DNA of 64,000 nt from Hemerocallis citrina (Eukaryota; Streptophyta; Magnoliopsida; Asparagales; Asphodelaceae): NCBI GenBank assembly GCA_017893485.1, contig CM030363.1, forward strand, positions 87,065,730-87,129,729. Direction: 5' to 3'. This document shows, piece by piece, positions 44,566-56,199 of this stretch. Position numbers and translations under genes: made by a program. Within the stretch, counting starts at the first letter, position 1; the number at the start of each line of letters is the position of its first letter. The notes under the pieces are model-generated. The model made no database searches. It had not been told where the DNA came from and worked only from the letters and a program-made list of their open reading frames with translations.

Positions 44566-45960
44566 AATCTCTATGCTTGGAAGTATGGGCGGAGCTTGCG
44601 AGTGGCCATGATCAGGCGTAGCCCATCGTCTCCATTTTTGAGTAATGAAGCTCGGCATCATGGAGGACTTTACTTACATATTAGATCGGCTTTTGGGTTT
44701 TGTCCTTTTCTCTCACCAAGACGGCACTAAGAGACTGATCTAAAGTGGCCAGATAGAGGTAGAGCATCTCTCCTGACTCAAGCTTGCTTAAGAGCGGGGG
44801 GGGGGGGGGGGGGGGGGGGTGACGAGATAAGCCTTGAGTTGCTCGAAGGCTCTTTATTGTGCTTGTCCCCACTCGAAGCCCTTGTACCCCTGAGTGCTTT
44901 GAAGAATGGGAGACACTTCTCCCCGGATTTGGAGAGCAAGCATCCAATGGTGGAGAGGTGACCCATGAGTCTTTGGACTTCCTTAATGCTGGATGGGGAA
45001 TCCATGTCGAGTATGACTCGGATCTTCTCTGGGTTGACTTCGATTCCTCTCTGGCTAACCATGAACCCCAAGAATTTGCTCGAGGACACCCCGAAGGTAC
45101 ACTTAGTGGGATTTGGCCTCATATTGTGCTTATGCAGGACGTCAAAGGCTTCTTGGAGGTCAACCACATGGTCTCTTTTGCTGAGGCTCTTCACCAACAT
45201 GTCATCTACATAGACTTTCATGTTCTTTCCGATCTATTCCTTGAAGACTTTGTTGATGAGGCATTGATAAGTGGCTCCAGCGTTCTTCAGCCCGAAAGGC
45301 ATGACCCAGTAACAATAACGACCATGGTCGATGATGAAGGACGTCTTCGGAAAGTTGGGAGAGAACATCCTGATCTTGTTATATCCTTAGAAGGCATCCA
45401 TGAAATTCAAGAGTTCATAACCGGATGTGGCATCGATCAAGGCGTCAAAGCTTGGGATAGGAAATGCGTCCTTCGAGCACTCTATGTACAAGTCAGTGAA
45501 GTCGATGCATATTCTCCAATTGCCATTGGCTTTCTTTACCATCACCACATTCACCAGCCCCTTAGGGTAGCTGACTTCTAGAATTAAGTGAGCCGCTAGG
45601 AGCTTGTCAACCTCTTCCTTAATGGCTTGCTATTAGTCAAAGGCAAACTATAGGCATTTCTGTTGGACCGGCTTGGCTTTAGGATTGACACTAAGATAAT
45701 TCTTTCGATATGCCAGGCATGTCAGCAGCGGTCCAAGCGAATAGATCTTGGTTCCCTCTAATGCATGCAATGATATATTCTTTGACTTGGTGAGGAAGAG
45801 CTTTGCCTACTCAGAAACTTTTTGTTAGATCCTTTTTTGAGAAGGGGGTCTCCTCAAGTTCATCAACCAGCTCGAAAATGACTTGACCACTCCCTTGGGG
45901 GAGTTCTAATGCCTCGAGTGGGAGGACTGAGCCCCCCATTGTAGTTGTGTAGCACCTCCG
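44566..45960 (-). pseudogene. Tat-lineage reverse transcriptase and first RNase H
   Basis: Minus strand: ANGNWRICIDFTDL (~45530), GRYCYWVMPFGLKNAGATYQ (~45330), YVDDMLVKS with YVDD at 45212-45201, then RT thumb and connection, a C run seen as G22 on the plus strand (44798-44819), and RNase H (LSAVLVREKD, VLHDAELHYSKMET) breaking off at about 44566. YVDD is intact but stops interrupt the frame. The open plus-strand frame at 44859-45581 is its shadow. Confidence 0.85.
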
Positions 45961-46600
45961 AGCTATCTCTTGGCTCCCTTTGGCTTCTTATACCCCTGTT
46001 GGCATGGGGAACTTCATTATCATATAGAAAGCTAAGGGTACGGCATGAAGTACTTCTAGGTTGGGTCGGCCAATGATGGCGTAATAAGCGGCCTTCACGT
46101 CGATGACCATAAAATACATTGCCTTGATTTGGGTTGTTGCAGCCTTCCTTGCAATCACATCAACAGTGACTATTCCTTCAATTGGACTGGGACCCTGGAG
46201 AACCCATGGAGAGTATACTTGGCAGACTTGAGACGGTCTCGAGAAAGATTGAGGTCTTCAAAGGCTTTCAGAAAGAGAATGTTGACAGAACTGTTGCTGT
46301 CCATCAGGATGCAACGTACCTTGTAGTTGGCCATGCAGAGACTGATTACAAGTGCACCGCAACGGGGTGTTCGAACGCCTTCTAGGTCCTTATATGAGAA
46401 TGTCACTTGAACTTCCAAGCGTTTGGTAGGGGGAAGTTCTGCACTGAATTCACCTCTCGGATGAAGGCCTTCCGGTAGGAGTTTGATTTTTTTCCCCATA
46501 GGTCCACTATGGATGGAGTGGAGAACAGCTTCTGGCTTCGAGTCTTGGGACTCGAAGGGTTCTCTGTTCTCTTGTTAGCCCCTCAAGGGGGTGGAGGATC
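45961..46600 (-). pseudogene. Tat-lineage protease region
   Basis: The minus-strand frame from 46499 to 46170 contains CILMDSNSSVNILFLKAFEDL, the retropepsin active-site region (Asp at about 46301-46299). The usual D-S/T-G triad is DSN here, so the conserved Gly is lost. Flanking sequence to 45961 is the degenerate protease-RT linker. Confidence 0.8.
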
Positions 46601-47137
46601 AAGTCTGTCCTTCCAAATGAACTTGGATAGGTGCCTTCATTAGATAAGCTCTTCTATTTCTTCCTTGAGAGTCTAACAATCATCTGTGTTGTGGTCGTGA
46701 TCTCTATAATAACGGCACCACTTATCTTTGTTCCTTCTCTTTCCTGAAGTGTTCATTCTAGGGGAGGGCGAAATAGTCCTTCCTTGTCCACCTCCATGAG
46801 GGCGGCTAATATATTGGCATTAAGAGGAGTGAACTTCTCAAAATGAAGAGGAGGGTGGTGCTGGCCGTTGTTGTCCTTTTGGAGCTTCTTGGATCCTTCT
46901 TCGCTTTCACTCTTCTGTTTGTTCCCAGATGAGGGCTCCTTCTGACCATGGGGTTGGAGAGCCTCTTCAGCTCTGATATACTTCTTGCTCCTTAGCAGAA
47001 GTTCTGAGAAGTCCCGAGTAGGCTTCCTAGCAAGGGACTCCCTTATATCAGCATGGTTGACATTGTATCTGAATGCGGTGATTGCTACTCCTAGGTCGAG
47101 GGAGACCATAGATTGGGACTCAACTGTGCAGCACTGG

Positions 47138-47277
47138 CAGGGGCGTATCTGAGTTTCAGGGGGGCCTAAGCAAGTTTTTAAATGAGGCCCTTTCTAAGTT
47201 TACAAAATAAAAAATTAGAATTATTTAAATTCAAACAAACTTTGAGCCTGGAGGACAAACTACTTAAATGAAATCAA

Positions 47278-47327
<50 letters not shown>

Positions 47328-48683
47328 TTCCAAAAAAAAATTTAATTTTCCAGTTTACCAGTTTATTAACTTGGTTACCTTCTTCATTTTCCAAATTTTC
47401 AAGTCTATCATCGTTATTATGCTCTTCATTCACTACATGTTCAAATTCCTCATCAATTGATTCATTTATATGTTCCTCATCAACCAAACCTTGAGGTTCA
47501 ACATTTTCACTAGCCAAATTAGTTTGTTTAGTATTTTTAAAAAAATTATCCATTGCACCTTTTTTAGATTTGGTAAATTCTTCAATTCTTTGTTTTTTTT
47601 TCTTTTTTCATGTCCGGAATCATATTTTCTAGGAGGCATACTTAAAATATTAAATTAACAATACAAAATTTCAGTAACAAATTTAAGGAACAATAGTACC
47701 TAATTGTTGTAGCTTCGAAAATTCCCTTTTTCTTGAAATCTTCAATAAAAATCAGGAAATAAATACTCCTTCTCCAAATGATATCTGAAATTATAAAATA
47801 CAAATACTAAATTAATAATGTAATTGTTTCTTTACATAATCTTAACAGTAAATTAATAACTCAATAGTACAATTAATTTAAATTTTTTAATAAATAATTG
47901 CATTAATTTAATAACTCAACTCTAAAGTTACCTAGTACTGAAAAATGAAAACTTGAGTTGGTTAAAAAGAGACAACCACAATGAATCTTATCAAACCACA
48001 ACCACAATGAATCTTAAAGCACAATACACTATCATAAGTAGCAAAAAAACCAGATGGGCAAACCTTGAGTTGGTTAAAAAGAGACACTGAGCTATACATT
48101 TCTTGATAGTGGGTTGAAAGAATGAATATGAACTGTAAATCTGTGAAAACTTTTAGATTTTTTTTCAAAATAATAAGTTGGGTAAATTTGACAAACAGGT
48201 GGTGTGCGTGTATGAGAAATGGAGAAATGGAGAAATGGGTATTGGTGTTGATAATTAATGATTGACATTAAAATGGAAGGAGAGTTGTTACCTTTTGGTT
48301 TGGAATTGGGAAATTATTGGGATGGATCTGAGTTGAGTTGAAGAAGAAGGAAGAAAGATGGAGCGAAATAAATAGAGTGGGAGTTTGGAGGTTTGGAGGG
48401 TATTAGTGGTACTGGTAGTTGTCTAGATGAAGAATCAAGATGAAGAGAAATCAGGAGATGGAGAGAAAAGTTGGAACTTGGGACTTGGGAGGTTGGGTTT
48501 CCTTTCTTTCTTTTCTTTCTTGCAGATGGAGAGAAATCAGGAGAGCGACGGTTTGGTTTCCTTCCTTTTCTCTTTTTTTTCCTTTCTAAATAACAGTGAA
48601 TAAATTTTTTTTTAAAGGGGGCCCTACAAGATTTGAAGGCCCAAAGCAGCCGCTTGGGCTGCTTGGGCCCAGATCTGCCAATG
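47138..48683 (-). mobile_element. Non-autonomous hAT with transposase N-terminus
   Basis: Left end CAGGGGCGTATCTGAG and right end reversed CATTGGCAGATCTGGG, flanked by perfect AGCACTGG copies (47130-47137 and 48684-48691). On the minus strand it keeps the first part of a transposase gene (47640-47326) preceded by a leader region (48680-47700). The remaining transposase is deleted, and a (TA)n tract marks the junction at 47281-47325. It splits the Tat gag. Confidence 0.93.
47326..47640 (-). pseudogene. hAT transposase N-terminal fragment
   Basis: Starts ATG at 47640 (MPPRKYDSGHEKRKKKQR), continues with KGAMDNFFKNTKQTNLASEN and an acidic stretch (EFEHVVNEEHNNDD). This is the N-terminus usual for plant TTF-type/zinc-finger MYM-like hAT transposases. 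An A-run causes a likely frame change near the start. It is cut before the zinc finger and catalytic core. Confidence 0.75.
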
Positions 48684-49904
48684 AGCACTGGACATAGTCC
48701 TTAACTTGTTCCCATTCCCTTTGATTCAGGTCCAGTAAAGAGGCACTTGTCTTCGGCGGCTTCTTATGAAGTGGGTGAGGAAGAGCTCCTCAAACTGTTC
48801 AAAGGAAAAGACGGAGCCTGAGGAGAGGCAGGAGTACCACTCCCTTGCTGACCCTTCAGCATGGCAGGGAACATCTTACAGAGGAGTGTGTTTGAGGCCT
48901 GATGGATCATCATGAGGGTTCTGAAATTCTCAATATGATCAGTCCGGCTGAATTCTCCGTAGTAGGACTAGAAGTGTGGTGGCTTGAAGGTCTCAAGGGA
49001 CGTGGGCCTCCATGACTGACTTGGAGAAGGGAGGTCTGCTATGGCGGAAACTTCTGACTTGGCGATCTTCCTTCCGGTTGATTCTGTTGAGAGAACCTTC
49101 CATCTATCAGAGGCGGTCAAGAACTGGGTCTTCCCTTTGGTTGGATCTGGTCGACCAGCAGGACTCTTATGTATATTTATGAGGCGATGACCTGTTTGTT
49201 TGTCGACACCTAATTAGGGCGACGTTGAGGGCTTGGAGGATCTCTGCTTTAAAATTTCTAAATTATGCCTTCATGACGAGAGCCTCTTCTTCCCTATTGT
49301 TCATTTGAACTGGTCGACTTGCTGTGGTCTGGCTTCTTCGCTCCCGAGAGGGAGGAGACCATCTTCGTGCCCTAGGAGTGGGAGATCTTCGCCTCTTGGG
49401 AGAGCGAGTTTTCGGGACCTCTGCCTTCGAGCAGAGGGGGTCCTCTTGCTCCCCTGTCATTCTAGACTAGGGACTTCATCATGGATTCACCTTTCATTCA
49501 GGCGATCTCGGAGATCAGACCCCTGCTGTCAGCTGATAATGACCTAATATAGGTCTTTCTGCGGCTGGGGACCCCCATAGGGCATTGTAGAGGGGTTAGA
49601 GGTACGAAGAGAACCCATGTTTTGAACCACGCTCTACACAGGGTGTTGTTCAGGAGGACTTTGACAGGAGCCCCCCGATGTGGCCCCTTTGAGAATAGGC
49701 TGAGTCTGCTAATGAGAGGGTTGTTCTGGTTGAGGATGTTGATCCGGATGAAGAGGTTGAAGAGGGTCCTCCATATGAGGAGGAGGTCAAGGAAGAAGGT
49801 TGACTCGTCAACTAGTAGTCACCGCCTTCCCTTTCCCTTTTGGAGGCATGGCTGAGAAGATAGTTTTTGACCGGGGAAGTTGGATTGGAAATCTTTTCTG
49901 TTTT

Positions 49905-49920
49905 TCACATGCGGTGCCAA
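49905..49920 (-). other. Degenerate primer binding site of the Tat element
   Basis: The minus strand reads TTGGCACCGCATGTG a few bases after the 5' LTR end. It is close to the TGGCGCCGTCTGTGG-type site familiar from Tat elements, with several changes. Confidence 0.5.
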
Positions 49921-49925
49921 TCTTT

Positions 49926-50779
49926 TGCTGCTAATTTCCCTGTGTGGGAGCAAACAAATATTGTGAATTCTTTTAAAGAATAAAGATCTGACATTTACTC
50001 TTTGCCGAAGTTGACCGTCGTAAACTGCTGCTAACTCTGGGATTTGATTGTTGAGGACGGATGTGATCGCTCCTGTGGACCTGCAAAATAGTTTGAAACA
50101 CTAAGGTTGGCTCCGGCAACAGACCCTCCAACGCCCAAGTTAGAAAACTCAGAAGATATGAAGAGTTTTGAGAGCAAAATTTGCAATTACCTCATTTCTG
50201 AAGAGGTCAAGAGGTATATAGTCGCTGGGAGGGGGGGCAATTTCAAGTTATTGGATTTATCTCTACTTCCCCGTATTTTGATATGGCTTGTTACCCTCTC
50301 TCATGTAAAGAGATTGAACCAGGACTCTTATCTTGATAAAGATATAGAGTTTTCAAACTCTCTTATGTATGGAGAGATAGAAGCAATTACCCTCCAGAGA
50401 TAGGGGGTTAAACTAGGTTATTCAGATGAACCTGGACTGCTTTGCATCCCCTAATTGCAGGGCAGGTCGGATTGATGGGCCTGAAAGTAGCCCAACTTCC
50501 TATGTCGGGCATGTCTCAGCTGAAATTTATCGTTTTACCCCCTGAAGGTTTTAGGATTCGTGCCCGATTTGAAAAATCTTGGTTTGGTTCTATTTTTACC
50601 CATGTCACGAAGGAAGCAACAAAGAGAGAAGGAAGAGAAGAAAAGATCGAAAGGGAGTTCAAGAAGTGTTGCAGGAAATCTTTATCGGCAGACGTGATAT
50701 CTCTTGAAGAAGAAGAGGAAGAGAGATGATTGAAGGTGGTTTGCTTTGCTAGGAATTAAGAACTGGTAGGTGTAATACA
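49926..50779 (-). repeat. 5' LTR of the Tat element
   Basis: The minus strand runs from TGTATTACACC (50779) to TTAGCAGCA (49926), about 854 bp. The U5-like part has GCAGGTCCACAGGAGCGATC and GACGGTCAACTTCGGC, as I know from other Tat LTRs. The PBS and gag start follow immediately. No matching 3' LTR is found at the left, so the element is incomplete. The upstream boundary is a best guess. Plus-strand ORFs at 50107-50729 fall inside it and are not considered genes. Confidence 0.6.
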
Positions 50780-51748
50780 AAGGGTTAATTAGATCAATTG
50801 ATGTTCTTATTAGTATGATTACCAAATGTTATAGGCTTCAGAATATTTTGGGTGTGTTTGGTAACGTTTTTAGGAAATATTTTGAGAAATTTTTTTTCTC
50901 AAAACGCGTTTGGTTATACTTTCCAAACGGCATCTTTTGAGAAAAGATGCTTTGAGCTATTTCCCCCTTTTGGCCGCTTCCCCTTCTTCCATCCCCATCT
51001 TACTGTCGAAAAAAAAACCCTAACGCCCTCTTCTCTTCTCTCGTCACTCCCAGGTCATCACCTTCCATCGCCACCCTTCCTTTATCTCTCTCCCCCTTCC
51101 TCTTTCTTCGCTGATGACGTTAGATCAAGTGATCTGCTAAGCCCCTCACCAGATCTGGGAAACCCTAACGCCCTCTTTCACCCCTTCTCACCCCGCACGA
51201 TCCTTCGTGGCTCTCCTCTGGCCCCTCCTCACCCCGCACGGAGCTCGGTTCATGGTCTGCGAGACCAGATCTGCTTTTGCTAGAAGGTGTCTTCGAAATC
51301 GTAGCTCACGAATCCGACGCCGGTCAAGGAAATCCGTCGGAGACAACTTCTTCAGGTTTGGTAAGCAGCAATCCACGGTATGTTTCATATCTATGCCCAA
51401 ATTCTTGCTACTGTTATGGTATTTGATCTATATTTCCACACTTGCTTCATAAAAAATACCTTTTTTAGGGTTAATTAAACGCACGTAGTGAAGAATTGAG
51501 GGTCAGAAATTGTTTTTTTTTGGGGGGGGTTTGCTGTGATTTCGAAAATTTGATTACTGATCTGTTTATGGAGAATTTGAATACTGATTTGGAGATGTTG
51601 AGTACTGATCTTGAGTACTGATTTGTTTATGTATAGTACACATCATCTACAATTTCTATATTAACCTCAAATTAACACTGTTCACTGCTAATGCAAAGAA
51701 GTTAATGACTGTTATTTAATACTGATCGTTAAGGGAAAGGAGATTGAG

Positions 51749-52736
51749 ATGGACAGTGATTTTGGGCTTTGGTCAGCAAATAATGTGCGTACATTTATTG
51801 AGTTGATGGAGGCCGAGGTTGATCGGAATAGTTTGAAAAGTGCAAAATTCGATGCGAGACAATGGACTCAATTGATGACTTTATTGAACCAACAATGTAA
51901 TCGTTCATACACTCTTAGACAAATAAAAGAAAAATATGGACGACTTAAGATGCAGTGGAGAGCCTTTCATGATTTGAAGAATCAAAGCGGTATGGGTTGG
52001 GATGAAGAGAATCAGACAGTGACTTGCGATCCCGAAGTTTGGAAGTCATATGTCAAGGTTCTCATCTTAAATATTTTTTTTTTATGCTAATGTGGGATTA
52101 TGATCGTAATATACTTTTTATTGACTTTTATAGTTGTAAACTAACAACACAATAACTTATTAATAGGCACACCCTAAAGCTTCCGAATTTAAATCGAAGG
52201 GTTTGGCCAACTATGATGTGTTGACCAAAATTTTTGCTGATTCTACTGCCGAGGGTCTGCTATCTAGGGCTTCATCCCAAAGGGTGTATGACCTCGACGA
52301 GGAACATAGGGTCATGTTTGAGTTCGTCCACCCCACTCCCCCCAATGCACCGCATGTAAATTTGGATGATGATGATGATTACGAACCAATGTTTACGGGG
52401 TCGGGGTCTCATAAGAGACGCTCTAGTGGTGGGTCCAGTGGCCGAGCAACAAAAAGCTCAAGAATGGATGTTGCTGTTTCTGCCAACGCTGAAAAGTCCA
52501 TTGCTAAAGCTGAATACTATAAGAAGAAGGCCAGCATGGTTGATCGCTCCTTCCTAGACGATCAGTACTCCATTGACAATGCCATGTTAGTACTAAATGG
52601 TTTGGATGGGCTTGATAATGCTATGACTGATTTGGCACTGGAGAACATAACTCATGACCCAAATTGGCGTAGAACCTTTATTCTAATGAAACCGGAGTGG
52701 AGAGTAGGGTGGTTAGGCAGACTTTCGAAAAAATAA
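51749..52736 (+). CDS. Harbinger ORF1: Myb/SANT-like DNA-binding protein
   Basis: Two exons, 51749-52057 and 52167-52736, with a 109-bp GT...AG intron, giving about 292 residues. Exon 1 holds the Myb/SANT-like domain (ARQWTQLMTLLNQQCNRSYT, KEKYGRLKMQWRAFHDL, WKSYVK) and exon 2 continues AHPKASEFKSKGLANYDVL, then an acidic run, a Ser/Lys-rich nuclear-signal-like stretch (SHKRRSSGGSS) and a helical end. Harbinger ORF1 proteins bind transposon ends and help bring the transposase to the nucleus. The frame is intact and the start is the first ATG after a leader. Confidence 0.87.
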
Positions 52737-53070
52737 ATGTAATTTATTAAATTCCATAACGTAGAACCTTCATTATGTATTATTTAAATGTATCAGTTTT
52801 TTGACATATTTCTGTACTATTAGTTGGGTGATTATATGTAATGGCAGAATGGTGGGCTTTGATAATATATCGGTTTTAATTTCATCTGCACTCGTTTTCC
52901 TACATTTGGACTGTTTGTTATCACTACTTATGTTTCAATTCTATGGGTTGCTGTTATTATTAATATGACATCCATTATGGTCGTAGAGTATTTAAAATTA
53001 GAAGTATTCTTTATGCAAATGTAATCTAATTGTTACAGTGTTCTGCACTACTGTACTTGCCACCATACTG

Positions 53071-54335
53071 ATGGACTCTTCAAGCAACACGTCGTCAAGT
53101 TCTGATGAATCCGATCTTGAGGACTTGTTCTTTCTTCAAGAGATGGAACAGTTTTATAATAGTAAAAGTCCCAATTCAACATCCAAACTATCAGGACGTG
53201 AATATCTACAAGAACTCTTAGACGGTCCAGATGCCAAATTCCATTGGGTGTTTCGCATGAATAAGGACTGTTTTATGGCTTTGTGCCAATTTATAATAAA
53301 TGACAATTACCTTCAGGAAACGCCCGAGGAAATACAAAGAAGGCGTATATCACATTATGAAAGTGTTGCTATTTTTTTGTTCATTGTCGCTCATAGTAAT
53401 AGGATGAGGCTTGCCTGTGGTCGGTTTGATCATTCGTTGGAAACAATTGATAGACATTTCACTGATGTGCTGAAAGGTTTGGTAAGAGCATCAGCAGTTC
53501 CTATTAAACACCCAGACCCGGAACATGTACATGATAAGATCAGGGGTTCCCCAGATTTCTATCCATGGTTTAAGGTAATTTGTGCATTTCATGTTTAAAA
53601 CCGTTTATTCTAATGATTCAAATGTGTTCAATAAAGTAGTAGCTTTCTACCTCAATAATGTAGGGAGCAATTGGTGCTGCGGATGGTACTTTAATACCTG
53701 CTACCGTACCTGCTAGTCGACAAAACAGTTGTCGTGGTTGAAAAGGTGACATATGTCAAAATGTGCTGGCAATTTGTGATTTTGACATGAATTTCACTTT
53801 TGTTTATGCGGGTTGGGAAGGAAGCGCTAATGACTCCCGCGTAATACATAGTGCAATAACAAAAAATTTGTTGCCAATCCCGCCTGAAGATAAGTACTAC
53901 TTAGTAGACTGTGGGTATACAAACATGCCAGGGTTTTTAGCTCCCTACCGCGTGCAGCCATATCATTTGCAGGATTTCCATGGTCCTAACCATGCACCCA
54001 CCCAATATAAGCAACTCTTCAACAAACAGCATGCTAGGATACGAAATGTAATAGAGCGAACCTTTGGTGTATTCAAAAAAAGGTTTGCCATATTCAAGTC
54101 TCTGCCCAATTACTTCTACACAAGACAAGTTATGATGGTAACTGCATGTTGTGCAGTCCATAATTTTATACGTAAGTATTCTGCCGATGATTCATTGTTT
54201 TCAGACATAGAAGAAGAACAAAATAATCACCTACACAATGAAGATAATGCTTCCACATCTCAGCCGTTGGATATGTCATCTTCTCAGTTGAATCGCATGA
54301 ATAATAAAAGGGATCAAATAGCCATGGCAATGTGA
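53071..54335 (+). pseudogene. Harbinger DDE transposase with one nonsense codon
   Basis: Exons 53071-53574 and 53664-54335 around an 89-bp intron, together about 391 codons, the usual size. Exon 1 has a helix-turn-helix-like region (SHYESVAIFLFIVAHSNRMR). Exon 2 has the DDE motifs: AADGTLIPATVP (first Asp), AGWEGSANDSRV (second Asp) and IERTFGVFKKRF (Glu), then the conserved CCAVHNFIR. TGA at 53739-53741 stands where family members have a basic RGRKGD-like sequence, consistent with a CGA to TGA change. Otherwise intact, so inactivation is recent. Confidence 0.88.
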
Positions 54336-54779
54336 AATGCCAGACATTGATGTAAGCATCAGCATGTACTTGTTCGTGGTTACTTTCTGTTCTTGTAATA
54401 TATGGTTGTAAATTCTTTCCTTTCATTTGTAGCCCATCTATTTGATGATCATGTATGTTATTGTATTAAGCAGGCGATATATGATGATGATATTTGTATG
54501 CATGCAGGTTGGGGGAGCCATCGTGTGTCACTGAGTTTCTGGAAATGATGGATATGGTATATTCTGATCCAGAATTTATTATAATTTGTTACGTTAGAAG
54601 ACAACAATCTAATGATCTTATATTCTCATTATACTGACTCAATGAATGATGTATTCAACTATGGGTGATGGATGGGGTGGGTACAAGACATTAGTAGTAG
54701 CTGGCATGGCAATTTTAAAAATTGCAGCTCTACACTAATCATGATGATTTGCTTGAACAATTGTTCTATGATAATATGT

Positions 54780-55180
54780 TTTGAGGATACGGCCAATTAG
54801 GGATGTGATGATGATTTATTCTGATCCTATATAACATTATTTGGGGGACTTTTGTGATTGATTAATAGTATTCAAAACATGGATATGATGATGTTATATT
54901 CTGATCCTATATAATTTAATTTGTGATACCTTTCTGATTGATTACTAGAATTCAAAATATGGAAATGATGAAGATATATTCTGATCCTATCTGACACTAT
55001 TGTTGAGGCTTTTGTGATTGATTACTAGAATTCAAAATACGGATATGATGATGATATATTCTAATCCTATATAACATTATTTGTGAGGCTTTCGTAATTG
55101 ATTACTAGTATTCAAAATATGGATATGACGATATTATATTCTGATCCTGCAGCTATTATTTTGGATAATGACAACCTTGT
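54780..55180 (+). repeat. 80-bp tandem repeat (Harbinger 3' region)
   Basis: GATTGATTACTAGAATTCAAAA starts units at 54856, 54936, 55016 and 55096, an 80-bp period with TATATTCTGATCCTATATAA in each. More diverged units reach to about 55400. Confidence 0.88.
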
Positions 55181-55580
55181 TGCTTCGTTGTTCTGGACCT
55201 GCACATGTTATCTTACATTTGGAGTGTCTGACAACTTTCAACATGGTTATCATTGATACTCATATATATGATATAACACCTTTGGAATTCAAATTATGAT
55301 GGGATATAACACCTTCGGTGACACCTTTGTGATTGACTACTAGAACTTACCATTATGAATATGATGACGCTATATTCTGATCCTACAGTTCTTATTTGGG
55401 ATAATGACAACCTTGTTGATGTTGTCCTGAACCTACAGCAGTTGTTTTGTTATATTTGGAGTAATGGCAACTTTCAAAATAACCATGTTGTTACTAATAT
55501 AAAAACTGAAAATAAAGTTTCAAAGAATACAACCCAGTTAGGATTATCTCTCATGGTCTCAAAATAACCAGTACAATGGT

Positions 55581-56037
55581 TTCAAAATAACCATTTTGTT
55601 ACTAATATATAGCAGGTGATAATCTCCCACCATGGTGGGCATCAATACTGATCACACTATTGTGCTGGTTTGTGTACACAGTATGGAAATTACAACCCAA
55701 TTAAACTGCAACCTTCCTCAAAGAAAGAAGAAGTCATCGCAATTTTGAGGTAGACATCAGAATATGTTGGAATTTGATAAGTAAGGCAAACAATGGATAT
55801 GATGAATTTTGTAATGGATACTACACTTTCAAAATTTGATAGTGATGATGCTTTATTCTGATCCTATAATACTCTTTGGAGTAATTATTGTTGTTTGCCT
55901 TAAAAGAAGATAATAACTGGGTTGTAGTTTCCATGCTGTGCACACAAACCAGTAAAATGAGGTGATCAGTATTGATGCCCTAAATGGTAGGAGATTATCA
56001 CCTCCTATATGTTGGTAACATCATGGTTATTTTGAAG
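55581..56037. repeat. Inverted repeat with ~117-bp arms
   Basis: 55581-55697 and 55922-56037 are reverse complements with some changes (TTCAAAATAACC ... GGTGATAATCTCC ... CATCAATACTGATCAC ... TGGTTTGTGTRCACAG). The loop is about 225 bp. The arms include, in reverse, part of the 224-bp repeat found at 56200-57240. Confidence 0.82.
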
Positions 56038-56199
56038 AGAGAGGTGACGAGTATGGGTGACGAGAGAGGAGAAGATGGTGATAAGGTTTTTTTTGTTCAA
56101 CAGTAAGATGGGAATGGAAGAAGGGGAAGTGGCCAAAAGGGGAAAACAGCTCAAACCATCTTTTGAGAAAAGATGCCGTTTGGAAAACGTATCCAAACG

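Larger units (their letters stand above)
46601..49849 (-). pseudogene. gag: Tat-lineage gag, split by a hAT element
   Basis: The minus strand starts MPPKGKGKAVTTS at 49849 and hits a stop at once. An Arg/Ser/Pro-rich N-terminal part follows (49460-49263), then capsid remnants (SYYGEFSRTDHIENFRTLMM, ~48960-48870), the hAT at 47138-48683, a C-terminal stretch (RESLARKPTRDFSELLLRSKKYIRAEEA, ~47040-46960) and a CX..H..H..C-like knuckle (YYRDHDHNTDDC, ~46690). Several frameshifts and stops. Confidence 0.8.

Noticed and set aside
44859..45581. 240-codon plus-strand ORF
   Set aside because: It is antisense to a clear Tat reverse transcriptase with YVDD and conserved RT motifs on the minus strand.
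50107..50729. Two plus-strand ORFs of 95-98 codons
   Set aside because: They lie inside the minus-strand Tat 5' LTR and have no family resemblance; the acidic/basic end is low complexity.
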